Source of the DNA: Natrialbaceae archaeon AArc-T1-2
Lineage (GTDB): Archaea > Halobacteriota > Halobacteria > Halobacteriales > Natrialbaceae
Reading direction: 5' to 3'
NCBI RefSeq assembly: GCF_030273315.1
Contig: NZ_CP127174.1
Span: 2,480,001-2,544,000 of the forward strand
DNA: 64,000 bases
Translations under genes and position numbers: made by a program
Part shown: positions 42,005-51,578 of the stretch, piece after piece
Numbering within the stretch: position 1 is the first letter of the stretch
How the letters are laid out: each line of letters begins with the position of its first letter
The notes under the pieces: model-generated
What the model saw: only the letters and a program-made list of their open reading frames with translations
What the model was told of the DNA's origin: nothing
The model's database searches: none

Positions 42005-42160
42005 ATGGTCTCACGAGAACAAAAACGAAAAGGCGTGGCGATCTGTGAACGCTGTCAGTCGCCACACGCGGCCCGTATCTGGCCGAACGGACGGATCCAT
42101 CTGATCGGATCCGGGACTAGTTGTACGTGCGGAAGTGACGACCTTCGGCTGGTGAACTGA
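42005..42160 (+). CDS. Small zinc-ribbon protein
   Basis: 51 residues, MVSREQKRKGVAICERCQSP then SCTCGSDDLRLVN. CxxC and CxC knuckles, 23 residues apart, form a zinc ribbon. An in-frame ATG 20 codons upstream is possible, but the chosen one gives the compact domain. Function unknown. Confidence 0.6.
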   Translation: MVSREQKRKGVAICERCQSPHAARIWPNGRIHLIGSGTSCTCGSDDLRLVN

Positions 42161-42239
42161 ACCTGCACGCGCCGAACGCTCTACAGCGGTACGACCGTCG
42201 ACGATCGGTTGTGAATGCAAACCGCGTTTTCTAGCAGTA

Positions 42240-42758
42240 TCAGTCCCGGTGGACGGTGACCGACTCGAGCAGGATGTCCTGGGCGGGGCGGTCGTTGGCG
42301 TCGGTCTTGGCCGAGCCGATCTCGCGGACGACGTCCATGCCGTCGGTGACCTTCCCGAAGACGGCGTGGCGGCCGTCGAGGTGTGACTGGGCGTCGAGCG
42401 TGATGAAAAACTGTGAGCCATTGGTGTTCGGCCCCGAGTTCGCCATCGAGAGGATACCCTCGTCGTCGTGACGGAGTTCGTCGTGGAACTCGTCGTCGAA
42501 CTGGTAGCCTGGACCGCCACGGCCTGTTCCAGTCGGATCGCCGGTCTGGATCATGAAGTCGTCGATGATGCGGTGAAAGAGGACGTCGTCGTACAGGGGT
42601 TCGCCCTCGATCGTTTCGCCGGTCTCGGGGTCGGTCCACTCCCGCTCGCCCGTCGCGAGTCCGACGAAGTTCTCGACCGTCCGCGGTGCGCGCTCGTCGT
42701 AGAGTTCGACGTCGATGTCGCCTTTGCTCGTCTGCAGCGTCGCCGTGAGATCACTCAT
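42240..42758 (-). CDS. Cyclophilin-type peptidyl-prolyl isomerase
   Basis: 172 residues. Family features: [38 protein letters not shown] (active-site Arg and Phe), [20 protein letters not shown]. Isomerises prolyl bonds and helps cytoplasmic protein folding. No signal peptide. Divergent from the zinc carboxypeptidase-like gene. Confidence 0.93.
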   Translation of the reverse strand: MSDLTATLQTSKGDIDVELYDERAPRTVENFVGLATGEREWTDPETGETIEGEPLYDDVLFHRIIDDFMIQTGDPTGTGRGGPGYQFDDEFHDELRHDDEGILSMANSGPNTNGSQFFITLDAQSHLDGRHAVFGKVTDGMDVVREIGSAKTDANDRPAQDILLESVTVHRD

Positions 42759-42886
42759 ACGTCGGGCGACGACGGGATAGGTGAAAACGATGGTGGTATG
42801 AGTCGATCGACCGGGACGCGGATCGCCGTCGTATCGGCTGCTCCCTCACGTACATGTTCCTGGCCGTGGTCGACTTCCCCGTGAAC

Positions 42887-43858
42887 ATGAGTTCCGGAAC
42901 GCACGCGACGGACGAGGTGACGCTCGCGACGCTTCCCTCTGGCGTCGCGGTCACGACGACCGTCCACACCTACGACGGGGCTGCTGACGGTCCGACGCTG
43001 TACGTACAGGCAGCCCAGCACGGTCGCGAGGTAAACGGGACCGAGCTCCTGCGGCGGTTCGATGAACGTTTCTCGCCCGCCTCGCTCTCCGGAACCGTGA
43101 TCGCCGTCCCCGTCGCGAACCCGCTCACGTTCGATCGAGTCTCCTACACTACGCCCGAGATCTTAGACAGCGTCAACCCGAACATGAACCGCGTCTGGCC
43201 CGGCGACGACGCCGGGAGCCTCCACCAGCGAATGGCCGCGACGCTCTGGGAGTACGTCGTAAGCGCCGACGCCGTCGTCGACCTTCACACCGGCAGTCCC
43301 GACATGCTTCCACACGTCGTTTACCCGGACGGCGACGACGACGCCCGCACGCTTGCGGCGGCGTTCGGTACTGACCTCCTGCTCGCCGAGCCGGCCGGCG
43401 ACGACGCGTCCGTGGCGTGGCATCAGCGTGGCTTCGACGGCAAGCTCCGCGTCGCCGCCGCGCGAGAAGGGATCACCGCGATCACGCCCGAGCTCGCCTA
43501 CAACAGACGAATCCTCGAGGACGTCGTCGACGCCGGCGTCGAGGGGCTGTTCGACGTCCTTCGACAGGTCGGGATGCTCGAGGGCGAGCCGGCCGAGTGG
43601 GACGGGACGCTCGCGCACAACCACCTCGGTCAGGTTCCGGCGAGCGCCTCGGGGCTGTTCCGGCCGAACCCGTCGCTCGAGCTCGGCCAGCACGTCACCG
43701 AAGGTGTCGACCTCGGCACCGTCTACGATCCGGCGAGCTACGAGTCGCTTCAGCACGCAACGGCTGGCCGGGAGGGTATTCTGTACACGCTCACCCGCGA
43801 GGCGACAGTCGTCGAGGGGGACAAACTCGCGAGCGTGGCGGTGCTCGAGGTGTCGTAG
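42887..43858 (+). CDS. Succinylglutamate desuccinylase/aspartoacylase family (M14-like) zinc enzyme
   Basis: 323 residues. Zinc ligands in AAQHGREVNG (near 42) and VVDLHTGS (near 130), with the catalytic Glu in ITPELAY near 205. The family removes acyl groups from amino acids or peptides. ATG giving MSSGTHATDE is used; another ATG eleven codons upstream is open. 3' end abuts the convergent FAD dehydrogenase gene. Confidence 0.8.
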   Translation: MSSGTHATDEVTLATLPSGVAVTTTVHTYDGAADGPTLYVQAAQHGREVNGTELLRRFDERFSPASLSGTVIAVPVANPLTFDRVSYTTPEILDSVNPNMNRVWPGDDAGSLHQRMAATLWEYVVSADAVVDLHTGSPDMLPHVVYPDGDDDARTLAAAFGTDLLLAEPAGDDASVAWHQRGFDGKLRVAAAREGITAITPELAYNRRILEDVVDAGVEGLFDVLRQVGMLEGEPAEWDGTLAHNHLGQVPASASGLFRPNPSLELGQHVTEGVDLGTVYDPASYESLQHATAGREGILYTLTREATVVEGDKLASVAVLEVS

Positions 43859-46800
43859 TCACGCGAGCGCGTCTGCGAGCAGTTCGATCGGCGTCGGGGG
43901 ACTCTCGCTCGCACCAGGGCGATGGGCGAGTTGCGTGCGACAGGACGCGCCGGGAGCGACGACCCGCTCGCCGTCGCTGCCGTCGACCTGGTCGTAGAGG
44001 ATCGCAGCGATAGCGTCGCTCATCGAGGCGTGTTCGGCCTCGTAGCCGAAGCTGCCGGCCATCCCACAGCAGCCCGAATCGAGCGGATCGACCTCGTAGC
44101 CCGCTCGACGGAGGACGCCCACGGCGTGATGGTCTTTCGCCGTTGCCTTCTGGTGGCAGTGGCCGTGATACGTAAGCGAGTCCTCGACGGCGGCGAACTC
44201 GATTGCCTCGTCCAGTCGGAACGTATCGAGGTACTCACAGACGCCGTAGACGTTCCCGGCGAGGATGTGGGTGTCCTCGCCGGCGAGCAGATCGAGGTAG
44301 TCCGACTGGAACATGACCGCGTCGGAGGGCTCGATCACGACGACGTCCCACCCCTCCTCGATCAGCGGGACGAGTCCGTCGACGTTCTCGCGGGCGGTCT
44401 CGCGAGCCTCGTCGAGCAAGCCCTTCGAGAACGCGGGCCGGCCCGTATCGCCCAGTCCGTCGGGGACGGTGACGTGGACGCCCGCGGCCTCGAGGACGCA
44501 CACGGCGGCTTTCCCGGCGTCGGGGTTGCTGTAGTTCGTGTACGTGTCGGGGTAGACGACGGCTGTGCGGTCCGCCTCGGCCTCGCTCATCCGCGAGCCG
44601 CCTCGCTTCGCGAACCAGTCACGGAACGTGTCGGCGTAGAAACGAGGCAGCGGCCGGTCGGCGTCGATCCCGACGGTCTTCTCGAGCAGCCAGCGCGCGC
44701 CGGGTAGCTTCGCCGCAGCGTTCGAGACAGGAGCGAACCGGCTCCCGAGCCGGGAGAGGTCGTGGACGTTCGCGAAGAGGCGATCTCGCACCGTCGCGCC
44801 GTTTCGCTCGTGGTACTCGTGAGTCACCTCGGCTTTGAGCTTGGCCATGTCGACCTCGCTCGGGCAGTCGATGGCACAGCCCTTGCAGCCGATACAAAGC
44901 GCCAGCACCTCCTCGACGAACTCGTCCGTGAAGGCCTCCTCCGGCGGGAGGTCGCCGCTCATCGCCTGTCGGAGAGCGTTCGCTCGCCCGCGAGTGCTCG
45001 CGATCTCCTCGCGACTCGCCCGGTAGGTCGGACACATCACGCCGCCGGTCGTTTCCTGCTCGCCCCGACAGCCGCCACAGCCGTGACAGAGCTCGACCAT
45101 CCCCTGGAAGCCGTTGTCACACTCCCAGTTGAGTTCGGGCGAGAAGCCCGATTCGAACGCGTAGTCGGGCCCGAACCGGTGGTTCTCGGTCATGTCGGTC
45201 GGGTCGTCCTCGCGGAAGACGACCTGCCCCGGATTGAGCAGCCAGTCGGGGTCGAACGCCGTCTTCAGCGACTGGAAGGTCTCCCAGATCTGGTCGCCGT
45301 ACAGTTTCCGGTTCCACTGGGTCCGGGCGCGGCCGTCGCCGTGTTCGCCCGAGACCGAGCCGTCGTACTCGACGACGAGGTCGGTGGCGGCGTCGGTGAG
45401 CGACTCCATGTCCTCGAGTCCGGCCTCCGTTTTCGTGTTCACGAGCGGCCGAATGTGGAGCACGCCCGGCCCGGCGTGGGCGTAGAAGCTGGCGTAGGTG
45501 TCGTGGGCCTCGAGGACGGCCTGGAAGTCGGCGACGAACTCGGGGAGGTTCTCCGGCGGGACGGCCGTGTCCTCGATGAAGGCGACGTGTTTCTCGTCGG
45601 TCGTCCGCGAGAGCAAAATCGGCAGCCCGGACTTGCGGAGCTTCCAGATCTTCGTGCGACTCTCGGCGTCGTGGGCCTCGAGCGCGTCGAAAGCGTAGGT
45701 GCCCGCCTCGAGGCTCACCCGCTCTCGCTCGGGATCGGGGTCGCCCTCGGGCTCGACGCCCGGACAGCGATCCGCGAGCAGGTTCGCGACCGTCCGTCTT
45801 CCGTCGGCGTCGTCCTCGGCGTAGAACTCGACGAGCAAGACGGCACCCGTCCCCTCGGGAAGCATCCGGGTCACGGGGACGAACTCGGCGCTGTCGCGCG
45901 CGAGGTCGATGAGCACGTCGTCTAACACTTCGACGGCCGCGGGATCGTGCTCGACGATCGGGGCGACGTCTTCCATCGCGTCGATGATCGTCTCGTAGGC
46001 GAGCAACGCCATCCCCTTCGTTTCGGGAACCGGCTCGAGGGCGACTGTCGCCTCGGTGACGATCGCGAGCGTTCCCTCGCTACCACAGAGCAGTTTCGCG
46101 AGGTTGACCGTCCCGCCGGACGCGTCCGGTTCGCCCGTGCCACGCGCTGCACCGCGGGCGTCCGCGACCAGCCAGTCGAGGTTGTACCCCGAGACGTTCC
46201 GTTTCAGGTCGGGGTAGACCGCCTCGATCAGGTCCCCCTCTTCGTCGAGGATACGGGCGACTTCGGCGTAGATCCGAGCTTCGAGGTCCGCCGTGCCCGC
46301 GTGCTCGCGGAGTTCCTCAAGGGTGACCTCGCCGAAGGTCGTGACGGTGCCGTCGGCGAGGACGACCTCGCACTCTTCGACGTAGGCGTCGGTCTTGCCG
46401 TACTGCAAGGAGTGTGCACCCGTGGAGTTGTTACCGATCGCACCGCCCAGCGCACTCTTATCGCCCCACGCCGGATCGGGGGCGAACTTCAGCCCGTGGG
46501 GGGCGAGTTCCTCGTTGAGTGACTCGAGGCGGACGCCGGGTTCGGCGGTCGCGGTCCGGGCGTCGGGATCGATATCGCACACGTCGTCCATATACCGGCT
46601 GAAATCGAGGACGACGGCCTCGTTGACCGTCTGGCCTGCGAGACCCGTGCCGCCGCCGCGCGGGAGTACCGGGATCTCCCGCCGGGCACAGTACTCCATC
46701 ACTTCGACGACGTCGTCGGTCGACGTCGGGAAGACGACGCCGATCGGGGTAATCTCGTAGATGCTGGCGTCGGTGGCATACAGCTCCCTGGAGTATGAAT

Positions 46801-46933
46801 CGAAGCGAACGTCGCCCTCGACGACGCGCTCTAGGTCCGCGACGAGTCCCGGCCGGTCGACGTCGTCGCTCCGGTAGTCGTAGGTGACGCGGTCGTCCTC
46901 CTCGGGCGGATGCGGCGGCCGGTCTGTTGCCAT
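43859..46933 (-). CDS. FAD-binding oxidoreductase with Fe-S and CCG domains (D-lactate/glycolate dehydrogenase-like)
   Basis: 1024 residues, a fusion of the GlcD and GlcF types. FAD-binding domain (PRGGGTGLAGQTVNEAVV near 95; SALGGAIGNNSTGAHS near 165), FAD-oxidase C domain, then Fe-S Cys motifs CHGCGGC (near 616) and CIGCKGCAIDCP (near 681), and a CCG domain with GHCHQKA (near 927) and SGCCGMAGSFGY (near 957). Oxidises a 2-hydroxy acid and feeds electrons to the quinone pool. ATG giving MATDRPPHPP is used. RGAARGTGEPDASGG near 265 is coded beside a palindrome CCGGACGCGTCCGG, another possible in-frame insertion. Confidence 0.85.
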   Translation of the reverse strand: MATDRPPHPPEEDDRVTYDYRSDDVDRPGLVADLERVVEGDVRFDSYSRELYATDASIYEITPIGVVFPTSTDDVVEVMEYCARREIPVLPRGGGTGLAGQTVNEAVVLDFSRYMDDVCDIDPDARTATAEPGVRLESLNEELAPHGLKFAPDPAWGDKSALGGAIGNNSTGAHSLQYGKTDAYVEECEVVLADGTVTTFGEVTLEELREHAGTADLEARIYAEVARILDEEGDLIEAVYPDLKRNVSGYNLDWLVADARGAARGTGEPDASGGTVNLAKLLCGSEGTLAIVTEATVALEPVPETKGMALLAYETIIDAMEDVAPIVEHDPAAVEVLDDVLIDLARDSAEFVPVTRMLPEGTGAVLLVEFYAEDDADGRRTVANLLADRCPGVEPEGDPDPERERVSLEAGTYAFDALEAHDAESRTKIWKLRKSGLPILLSRTTDEKHVAFIEDTAVPPENLPEFVADFQAVLEAHDTYASFYAHAGPGVLHIRPLVNTKTEAGLEDMESLTDAATDLVVEYDGSVSGEHGDGRARTQWNRKLYGDQIWETFQSLKTAFDPDWLLNPGQVVFREDDPTDMTENHRFGPDYAFESGFSPELNWECDNGFQGMVELCHGCGGCRGEQETTGGVMCPTYRASREEIASTRGRANALRQAMSGDLPPEEAFTDEFVEEVLALCIGCKGCAIDCPSEVDMAKLKAEVTHEYHERNGATVRDRLFANVHDLSRLGSRFAPVSNAAAKLPGARWLLEKTVGIDADRPLPRFYADTFRDWFAKRGGSRMSEAEADRTAVVYPDTYTNYSNPDAGKAAVCVLEAAGVHVTVPDGLGDTGRPAFSKGLLDEARETARENVDGLVPLIEEGWDVVVIEPSDAVMFQSDYLDLLAGEDTHILAGNVYGVCEYLDTFRLDEAIEFAAVEDSLTYHGHCHQKATAKDHHAVGVLRRAGYEVDPLDSGCCGMAGSFGYEAEHASMSDAIAAILYDQVDGSDGERVVAPGASCRTQLAHRPGASESPPTPIELLADALA

Positions 46934-47001
46934 GGTGGTCTCGAGTCGGTTACCCGGAGGGATGCAAGCGGTCGGCAAAAGGTCGGCGGTTCGCGCTCCC
47001 G

Positions 47002-48333
47002 TCACTCGGTCGCTTGCCCGTCTTGCGTCCAATCCTCGAGCGCACGCAGTTCCTCGGCAACGTCGCCGATCGCCGCCGTCGGGAGCGTTCCACGTTCGGT
47101 GACGACGCCGGTGACGCAGTCTGCGGGCGTCACGTCGAACGTGGGGTTCAACACGTCGAGGTCGGCGTCGCCGTCGTAGACCGCTCCCCGGGAGCCGGAC
47201 TCGAGGTTGACGTCCGTCCGGGTCGAGACCTTGTCCGTGGCGGCGACGGCGTAGACGGGAACGCCCTCGCGGGCCGCAGCGAGCGCCAGGACTCGCGTGC
47301 CGGTCTTGTTCACGACGCGGCCGTCGGGCAAGACGGTGTCGGCGCCGACGAGTACGCAGTCGATCGGTTCCCGCGAGAGGACGTGTGCCATCGCCGCATC
47401 CGTATGAAGCGTCACTGACCACTCGTCGGCGAGTTCCTCGGCGACGGCCCGCCCCTCACACAGGGGTCGGGACTCGGCGAGGTAGATTCGATCGGGGTCG
47501 GCGGCCGCGAGCGCCGCGAGAACCGTCCCCGAGCGCGAGAGCGTCCCAACGACTCCGCCGACGTGTTCGCTCGCGTTCGATGCGGCCGCCTCGTCGGCCT
47601 CGAGCGCGCGATCGATCCCCTCGAGTGCGGCCTCGTGGACGGCCGTCGCGTCCGCGCCGTCGGCTTCGGCCTCGGTCATCGCCCGGTTGACCCGGTTTCG
47701 GAGAACGGCCATCGAGGGACGAGCCTCGAGCAGTCGGCGTGCGAGTGCGGCGAGTTCGTCCCACTCGGCGTCGGTATCCTCGTCTCCGTCTCGCTCTCGG
47801 TCGTGGCGTCGCTCGCGAACCAGCAAGCCGGCCCGATCACGCAGGACCTCGAGGGCGCGGATCGAGAGGAATGCCGCGCCGTGGTCGTCGTCGGCCGCGA
47901 TCGAACGGACGGTGGGCGCGACCCGTTCGTAGACCTCCCAGAGCTTCGGGACCGTCTCACGGTCGTCCTCGAGGATCGCCGTCGGCGAAACCCACTCGTA
48001 GTCGTCGTGTTCCTCGCTCAGAGTGACCTCGCGGGAACCACACTCGAAGAGAGACGGGTGGACGGCCCACTCCCGGCCGAGGTCAGGATCGTCGAACTGG
48101 ACGGGCCGGGCCGAACGAACCAGCGAAACCTCGTCCTCGAGGCCGGTCTCTTCGGCGATTTCGACGCGAACCTGCTCGTCGGGTTCGCCCTCCGCGAAGC
48201 CGGAGACGCCGCCCCACCGGCCCGTGTAGGTGCCGACCGCGTCGCTTCGGCACAACAGCAGTACCTCGCCTCGATTGTGCAAGAACGCGGTGACGACGTG
48301 GGTCGGATCGTCGCGTTCGTGGCTCTCGGTCAT
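47002..48333 (-). CDS. Nudix domain fused to ribose-1,5-bisphosphate isomerase-like (eIF2B family) domain
   Basis: 443 residues. N-terminal Nudix fold (residues 10-140; VEIAEETGLE in the helix, with a box two residues shorter than the classical one and Val for the usual Arg). Then an eIF2B alpha/R15P isomerase domain (150-430) with VLVGADTVLPDGRVVNKTGT near the active site. R15P isomerase works in the archaeal AMP/nucleoside degradation pathway. A fusion with a Nudix domain could hydrolyse a nucleotide that feeds it, which is inference. Confidence 0.78.
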   Translation of the reverse strand: MTESHERDDPTHVVTAFLHNRGEVLLLCRSDAVGTYTGRWGGVSGFAEGEPDEQVRVEIAEETGLEDEVSLVRSARPVQFDDPDLGREWAVHPSLFECGSREVTLSEEHDDYEWVSPTAILEDDRETVPKLWEVYERVAPTVRSIAADDDHGAAFLSIRALEVLRDRAGLLVRERRHDRERDGDEDTDAEWDELAALARRLLEARPSMAVLRNRVNRAMTEAEADGADATAVHEAALEGIDRALEADEAAASNASEHVGGVVGTLSRSGTVLAALAAADPDRIYLAESRPLCEGRAVAEELADEWSVTLHTDAAMAHVLSREPIDCVLVGADTVLPDGRVVNKTGTRVLALAAAREGVPVYAVAATDKVSTRTDVNLESGSRGAVYDGDADLDVLNPTFDVTPADCVTGVVTERGTLPTAAIGDVAEELRALEDWTQDGQATE

Positions 48334-48394
48334 ACGCGAGGCGACGGGCGCTCGCGGGGAATCGCTTTCGGGGATCGACGCCGTACGGGCGACT

Positions 48395-48892
48395 ATGCCA
48401 CGAGTCGCGATACTCGGCGACACGCACGTTCCGTCCCGGGCCGACGAGATTCCGGCCTGGGTCGCGACCGAGATCGAACGCGCCGATCACGCGATCCACA
48501 CCGACGACTTCGACTCGCCGGCGGCGTACGAACGGATCGACGCGCTCGCAGACGGCGACCTGACGGCCGCTCGCGGGAACATGGATCCCGCCTCGTTGGG
48601 GCTGCCAACGGCGACGACGCTCGAGGCCGGCGACGTCACCTTCGTCGTCACCCACGGCACCGGCGACCCCGCGGGCTGGTACGACCGCGTCGTAGCGACC
48701 GTCCACGAGCAAGCGGGGCCGGACGCGATCGGCGTCGCCGGCCACACCCACGAGGTGGTCGACGAGACCGTCGACGGCGTCCGGATCTGTAACCCCGGCA
48801 GCGCGACCGCGGCGAGTCCGGCCGACCGCGAGACGATATTCGTCGCCGACGTGGCGGGAGGCGACGTCGAACTCGAGTTACGGACCGGCTGA
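48395..48892 (+). CDS. YfcE/MJ0936-type metallophosphodiesterase
   Basis: 165 residues. Metal ligands in ILGDTHVP, TARGNMD, VVTHGTGDP and VAGHTHE. Small calcineurin-like phosphodiesterase of the YfcE group. An Asp in HTDDFDS replaces the usual GD in the second motif (HTGDF is common), worth noting. ATG giving MPRVAILG; divergent from the Nudix fusion gene. Confidence 0.85.
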   Translation: MPRVAILGDTHVPSRADEIPAWVATEIERADHAIHTDDFDSPAAYERIDALADGDLTAARGNMDPASLGLPTATTLEAGDVTFVVTHGTGDPAGWYDRVVATVHEQAGPDAIGVAGHTHEVVDETVDGVRICNPGSATAASPADRETIFVADVAGGDVELELRTG

Positions 48893-49023
48893 CATCCTCC
48901 AGACGGCTAAAGCAGATGGGCTTTCGCCTCGATACCACTGTAACCGCTTCCGTTCCGATGAACTCTTCTTCGGTTTCGGTCAGTTTACTAGCTCTTATAT
49001 ACAGTTACGTGGACGAGCAGTTC

Positions 49024-49311
49024 ATGTCCGAAGAGACGCCAGTTAGCCTTCGAATCGTCCGGGCGGTTGCTACACGCGAGGGTATCGATCCGGCGGAACT
49101 CCGGCCACCGCTTCACGACGTCGTCGACACGGACGCACTCGAGGCGCTGTTTGCCGACCCAGAGCGAGCCGGGACGGTCGAATTTACCTATCGCGGCTAC
49201 GACGTCGCCGTCGAGCGCTCGGGCGACGTTCGGGTAACGGACGCGGATCTCGCTTCCAACGTGACCACGTCTCCGTCTTCGTCACCGTCGCAGGACGTCG
49301 TCGAAAACTGA
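49024..49311 (+). CDS. HalOD1 output-domain protein
   Basis: 95 residues. SLRIVRAVATREGIDPAEL and LHDVVDTDALEALF followed by VEFTYRGYDVAVERSGDV match the HalOD1 domain, a haloarchaeal signalling output domain of unknown mechanism. CTCTTATATACAG about 30 bases upstream is a probable TATA box. Confidence 0.8.
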   Translation: MSEETPVSLRIVRAVATREGIDPAELRPPLHDVVDTDALEALFADPERAGTVEFTYRGYDVAVERSGDVRVTDADLASNVTTSPSSSPSQDVVEN

Positions 49312-49459
49312 CTCATACGGACCGTTGTCCGTCTGTCCCGGCGCAACCGCGACCGTTCTGCGGGTGCACCGGGACATCGGTACAGCAATCCGTATCACTC
49401 CCCTCGGCTGTCGTCTCCGGTGACGGTGCGCTTTTGAGGCCGCTTTCCTACCTCCGAGT

Positions 49460-50218
49460 ATGAAGCTACACGCCGTACCGGATCTGCCGGAGATCCGTCC
49501 CGGCGACGACCTCGCTACCCTCGTCGCCGACCGGGTCGACCTCGAGGACGGCGACGTCCTGACGGTCGCGAGCACGGTCGTCTCGAAAGCCGAGGGGCGG
49601 ACCGCCGACCTCGCCGAGTTTCCCGCGAGCCCGCGAGCCCGCGAGATCGCATCCCGACTCGAGGCGATCACGGGCGAGCAAAAAGACCCCAGGTTCGCTC
49701 AGGCCGTCCTCGAGGAGAGTACCGAGTTACTGATGGAGGCTCCGTTCCTCCTCACCGAGACGCGGTTCGGCCACGTCGGCGTCAACGCGGGGATCGATCG
49801 ATCAAACGTGCCCGAGCACGACCTGCTATTGTTGCCGAAACGCCCGAGCGAGAGCGCAGCGCGGATCCGTGCCGGGCTCCCCGCGGACGTCGCGGTGATC
49901 GTCACCGACACCTGCGGACGGCCGTTTCGACACGGTCAACGCGGCGTCGCGCTCGGCTGGGCCGGGATGCCAGCGAGCCGGGACTGGCGGGGCGAACGCG
50001 ACCGCGACGGCCGCGAACTCGGCGTCACTGTCCAGTCCGTCGTCGACGAACTCGCCGCGGCGTCGAACCTCGTGACCGGCGAGGGTGCAGGTGGCACGCC
50101 CGCCGTCGTCGTCCGCGACTGGGCGTTCGGCGACCTCGAGGGCAGCGACGAACTGTTCCGGGAGGTCGAAACTGACTTCGTTCGCCAGGCGCTACGGGGG
50201 TGGCAGTACGAGCAATGA
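49460..50218 (+). CDS. cofE: Coenzyme F420-0:L-glutamate ligase
   Basis: 252 residues. Adds glutamates to F420-0 using GTP. Features: LPEIRPGDDLATLVADRV at the start, VSKAEGR, VIVTDTCGRPFRHGQRGVALG and SVVDELAAASNLVTGE. The stop overlaps the ATG of the F420-dependent reductase gene (ATGA), so cofactor maker and user are coupled. Confidence 0.92.
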   Translation: MKLHAVPDLPEIRPGDDLATLVADRVDLEDGDVLTVASTVVSKAEGRTADLAEFPASPRAREIASRLEAITGEQKDPRFAQAVLEESTELLMEAPFLLTETRFGHVGVNAGIDRSNVPEHDLLLLPKRPSESAARIRAGLPADVAVIVTDTCGRPFRHGQRGVALGWAGMPASRDWRGERDRDGRELGVTVQSVVDELAAASNLVTGEGAGGTPAVVVRDWAFGDLEGSDELFREVETDFVRQALRGWQYEQ

Positions 50219-51225
50219 CGGACTACGTCTCACCGCCCGACCGACCCACGCGGGCGATCGAACTCACGCCAGAACACCCTCCCGAGCGGATCGCGACCCT
50301 GGCCGCACGCGCCGAGGAAGAGGGGTTCGACGCCGCCTTCACGAGCAGTCACTACTTCAACCGCGACCCGTTCGTCACGCTGTCGCGGATGGCCGAGGCG
50401 ACCGACGAGTTGCGACTCGGGCCGGGCGTCGTCAACCCCTACGAGTCCCACCCCGTGAGCCTCGCCGCCCGGACCGCGACGATCGACGAGATAAGCGACG
50501 GCCGCGCCCTCTTCGGTATCGGTGCCGGCGACCGCTCGAGCCTCTCGAATCTCGGCATCGAACGCGACCGGCCGCTCCGGCGCGTCCTCGAGAGCTTCCG
50601 GCTCGCTCGAAAGCTGTGGGCCGGTGAGACGGTCACCCACGAGGGAACGTTCACCGCTCGGGACGCCTCGCTGAACCTCCCGTCCCGCGAGATCCCGGTC
50701 TACGTCGGCGCACAGGGGCCGCACATGCTCCGGATGAGCGCGAAACACGGCGATGGCGTCCTCGTCAACGCCTCACACGAGCGCGACCTCGAGTGGGCCG
50801 CGGGCCAACTCGAACAGGGACTTACGGAACGGCCCGACGAGCGCGGTCCCTTCGAGTCACTGGCGTTCGCGAGCGTTAGCGTCGCCGCGACCGAGGACGC
50901 GGCACGCGAGGCGGCCCGTCCGCCCGTCGCCTTCATCGTCGGCGGCGCGGCCGAGCCGGTGCTCGAGCGTCACGACGTCGATCGCGAGGCCGCAGAAAGC
51001 GTCAGCGATGCCCTAGAGCGTGGCGATCTCCAGGAGGCGTTCGGGCACGTCACGCCGGCGATGATCGATTCGTTCTGTATTGCCGGGACGACGGAGACAG
51101 TCGCGGATCGGTTCGAGGCGGCACTCGAACACGTCGACGGGATCGTCGTCGGCTCGCCGCTCGGACCGGACCTCGACGAGGCGGTCGTCCGTGCGGGCGA
51201 GGCTCTCGAGCGAGCGACGGATTAA
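50215..51225 (+). CDS. mer: F420-dependent methylenetetrahydromethanopterin reductase-like protein
   Basis: 336 residues of the bacterial luciferase-like TIM-barrel family. FDAAFTSSHYFNRDPF, LRLGPGVVNPY, LFGIGAGDRSSLSNLG and IPVYVGAQGPHMLRM match Mer. Haloarchaea use Mer-like enzymes in folate-linked C1 transfer, though the exact substrate is debated. Another F420-dependent oxidoreductase is the alternative. Coupling to cofE supports F420 use. Confidence 0.82.
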   Translation: MTDYVSPPDRPTRAIELTPEHPPERIATLAARAEEEGFDAAFTSSHYFNRDPFVTLSRMAEATDELRLGPGVVNPYESHPVSLAARTATIDEISDGRALFGIGAGDRSSLSNLGIERDRPLRRVLESFRLARKLWAGETVTHEGTFTARDASLNLPSREIPVYVGAQGPHMLRMSAKHGDGVLVNASHERDLEWAAGQLEQGLTERPDERGPFESLAFASVSVAATEDAAREAARPPVAFIVGGAAEPVLERHDVDREAAESVSDALERGDLQEAFGHVTPAMIDSFCIAGTTETVADRFEAALEHVDGIVVGSPLGPDLDEAVVRAGEALERATD

Positions 51226-51419
51226 CTCGAACTCGAGGTCACGAGGCTACCGAGTGCACCGAGCGTGAGCAGACCGAAGACGCCGACGCTGAAAATAATC
51301 AAAAGCATGCCGGCGGCGACCAGGATCGGCGCGAGGCCCTCGCCCATCGCGATGTCGGCGAAGTACTCGTTCATCTCGACGATGTTCTCGACGATGACGT
51401 TCAGCGCGATCGGGTTCAT
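51222..51419 (-). CDS. Small membrane protein
   Basis: 65 residues: an amphipathic N-terminal segment, then one long TM helix (about 28-58), perhaps two. Converges on mer with a 4-base overlap. Similar small proteins are found in haloarchaea. Function unknown. Confidence 0.6.
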   Translation of the reverse strand: MNPIALNVIVENIVEMNEYFADIAMGEGLAPILVAAGMLLIIFSVGVFGLLTLGALGSLVTSSSS

Positions 51420-51578
51420 GTTCGCGGGTTGTAACCGGGAGTACTTGGCCGTGCCGGTCTCGTGGTCGGGGTAGAGACGACCCCGACCGTCGGTTCGGTA
51501 CTCGTCGTTGACAGGTCAGCGCGTACCGTAATCACTAAGACGATGAGTTGCGGATTTCCGACACGAGGGGAGAGACAG

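Noticed and set aside
43859-47422. A 1187-codon frame for the FAD dehydrogenase
   Set aside because: The extra N-terminal part lies inside the Nudix-fusion gene in another frame and is Arg-rich. The ATG at 46933 gives the expected N-terminus.
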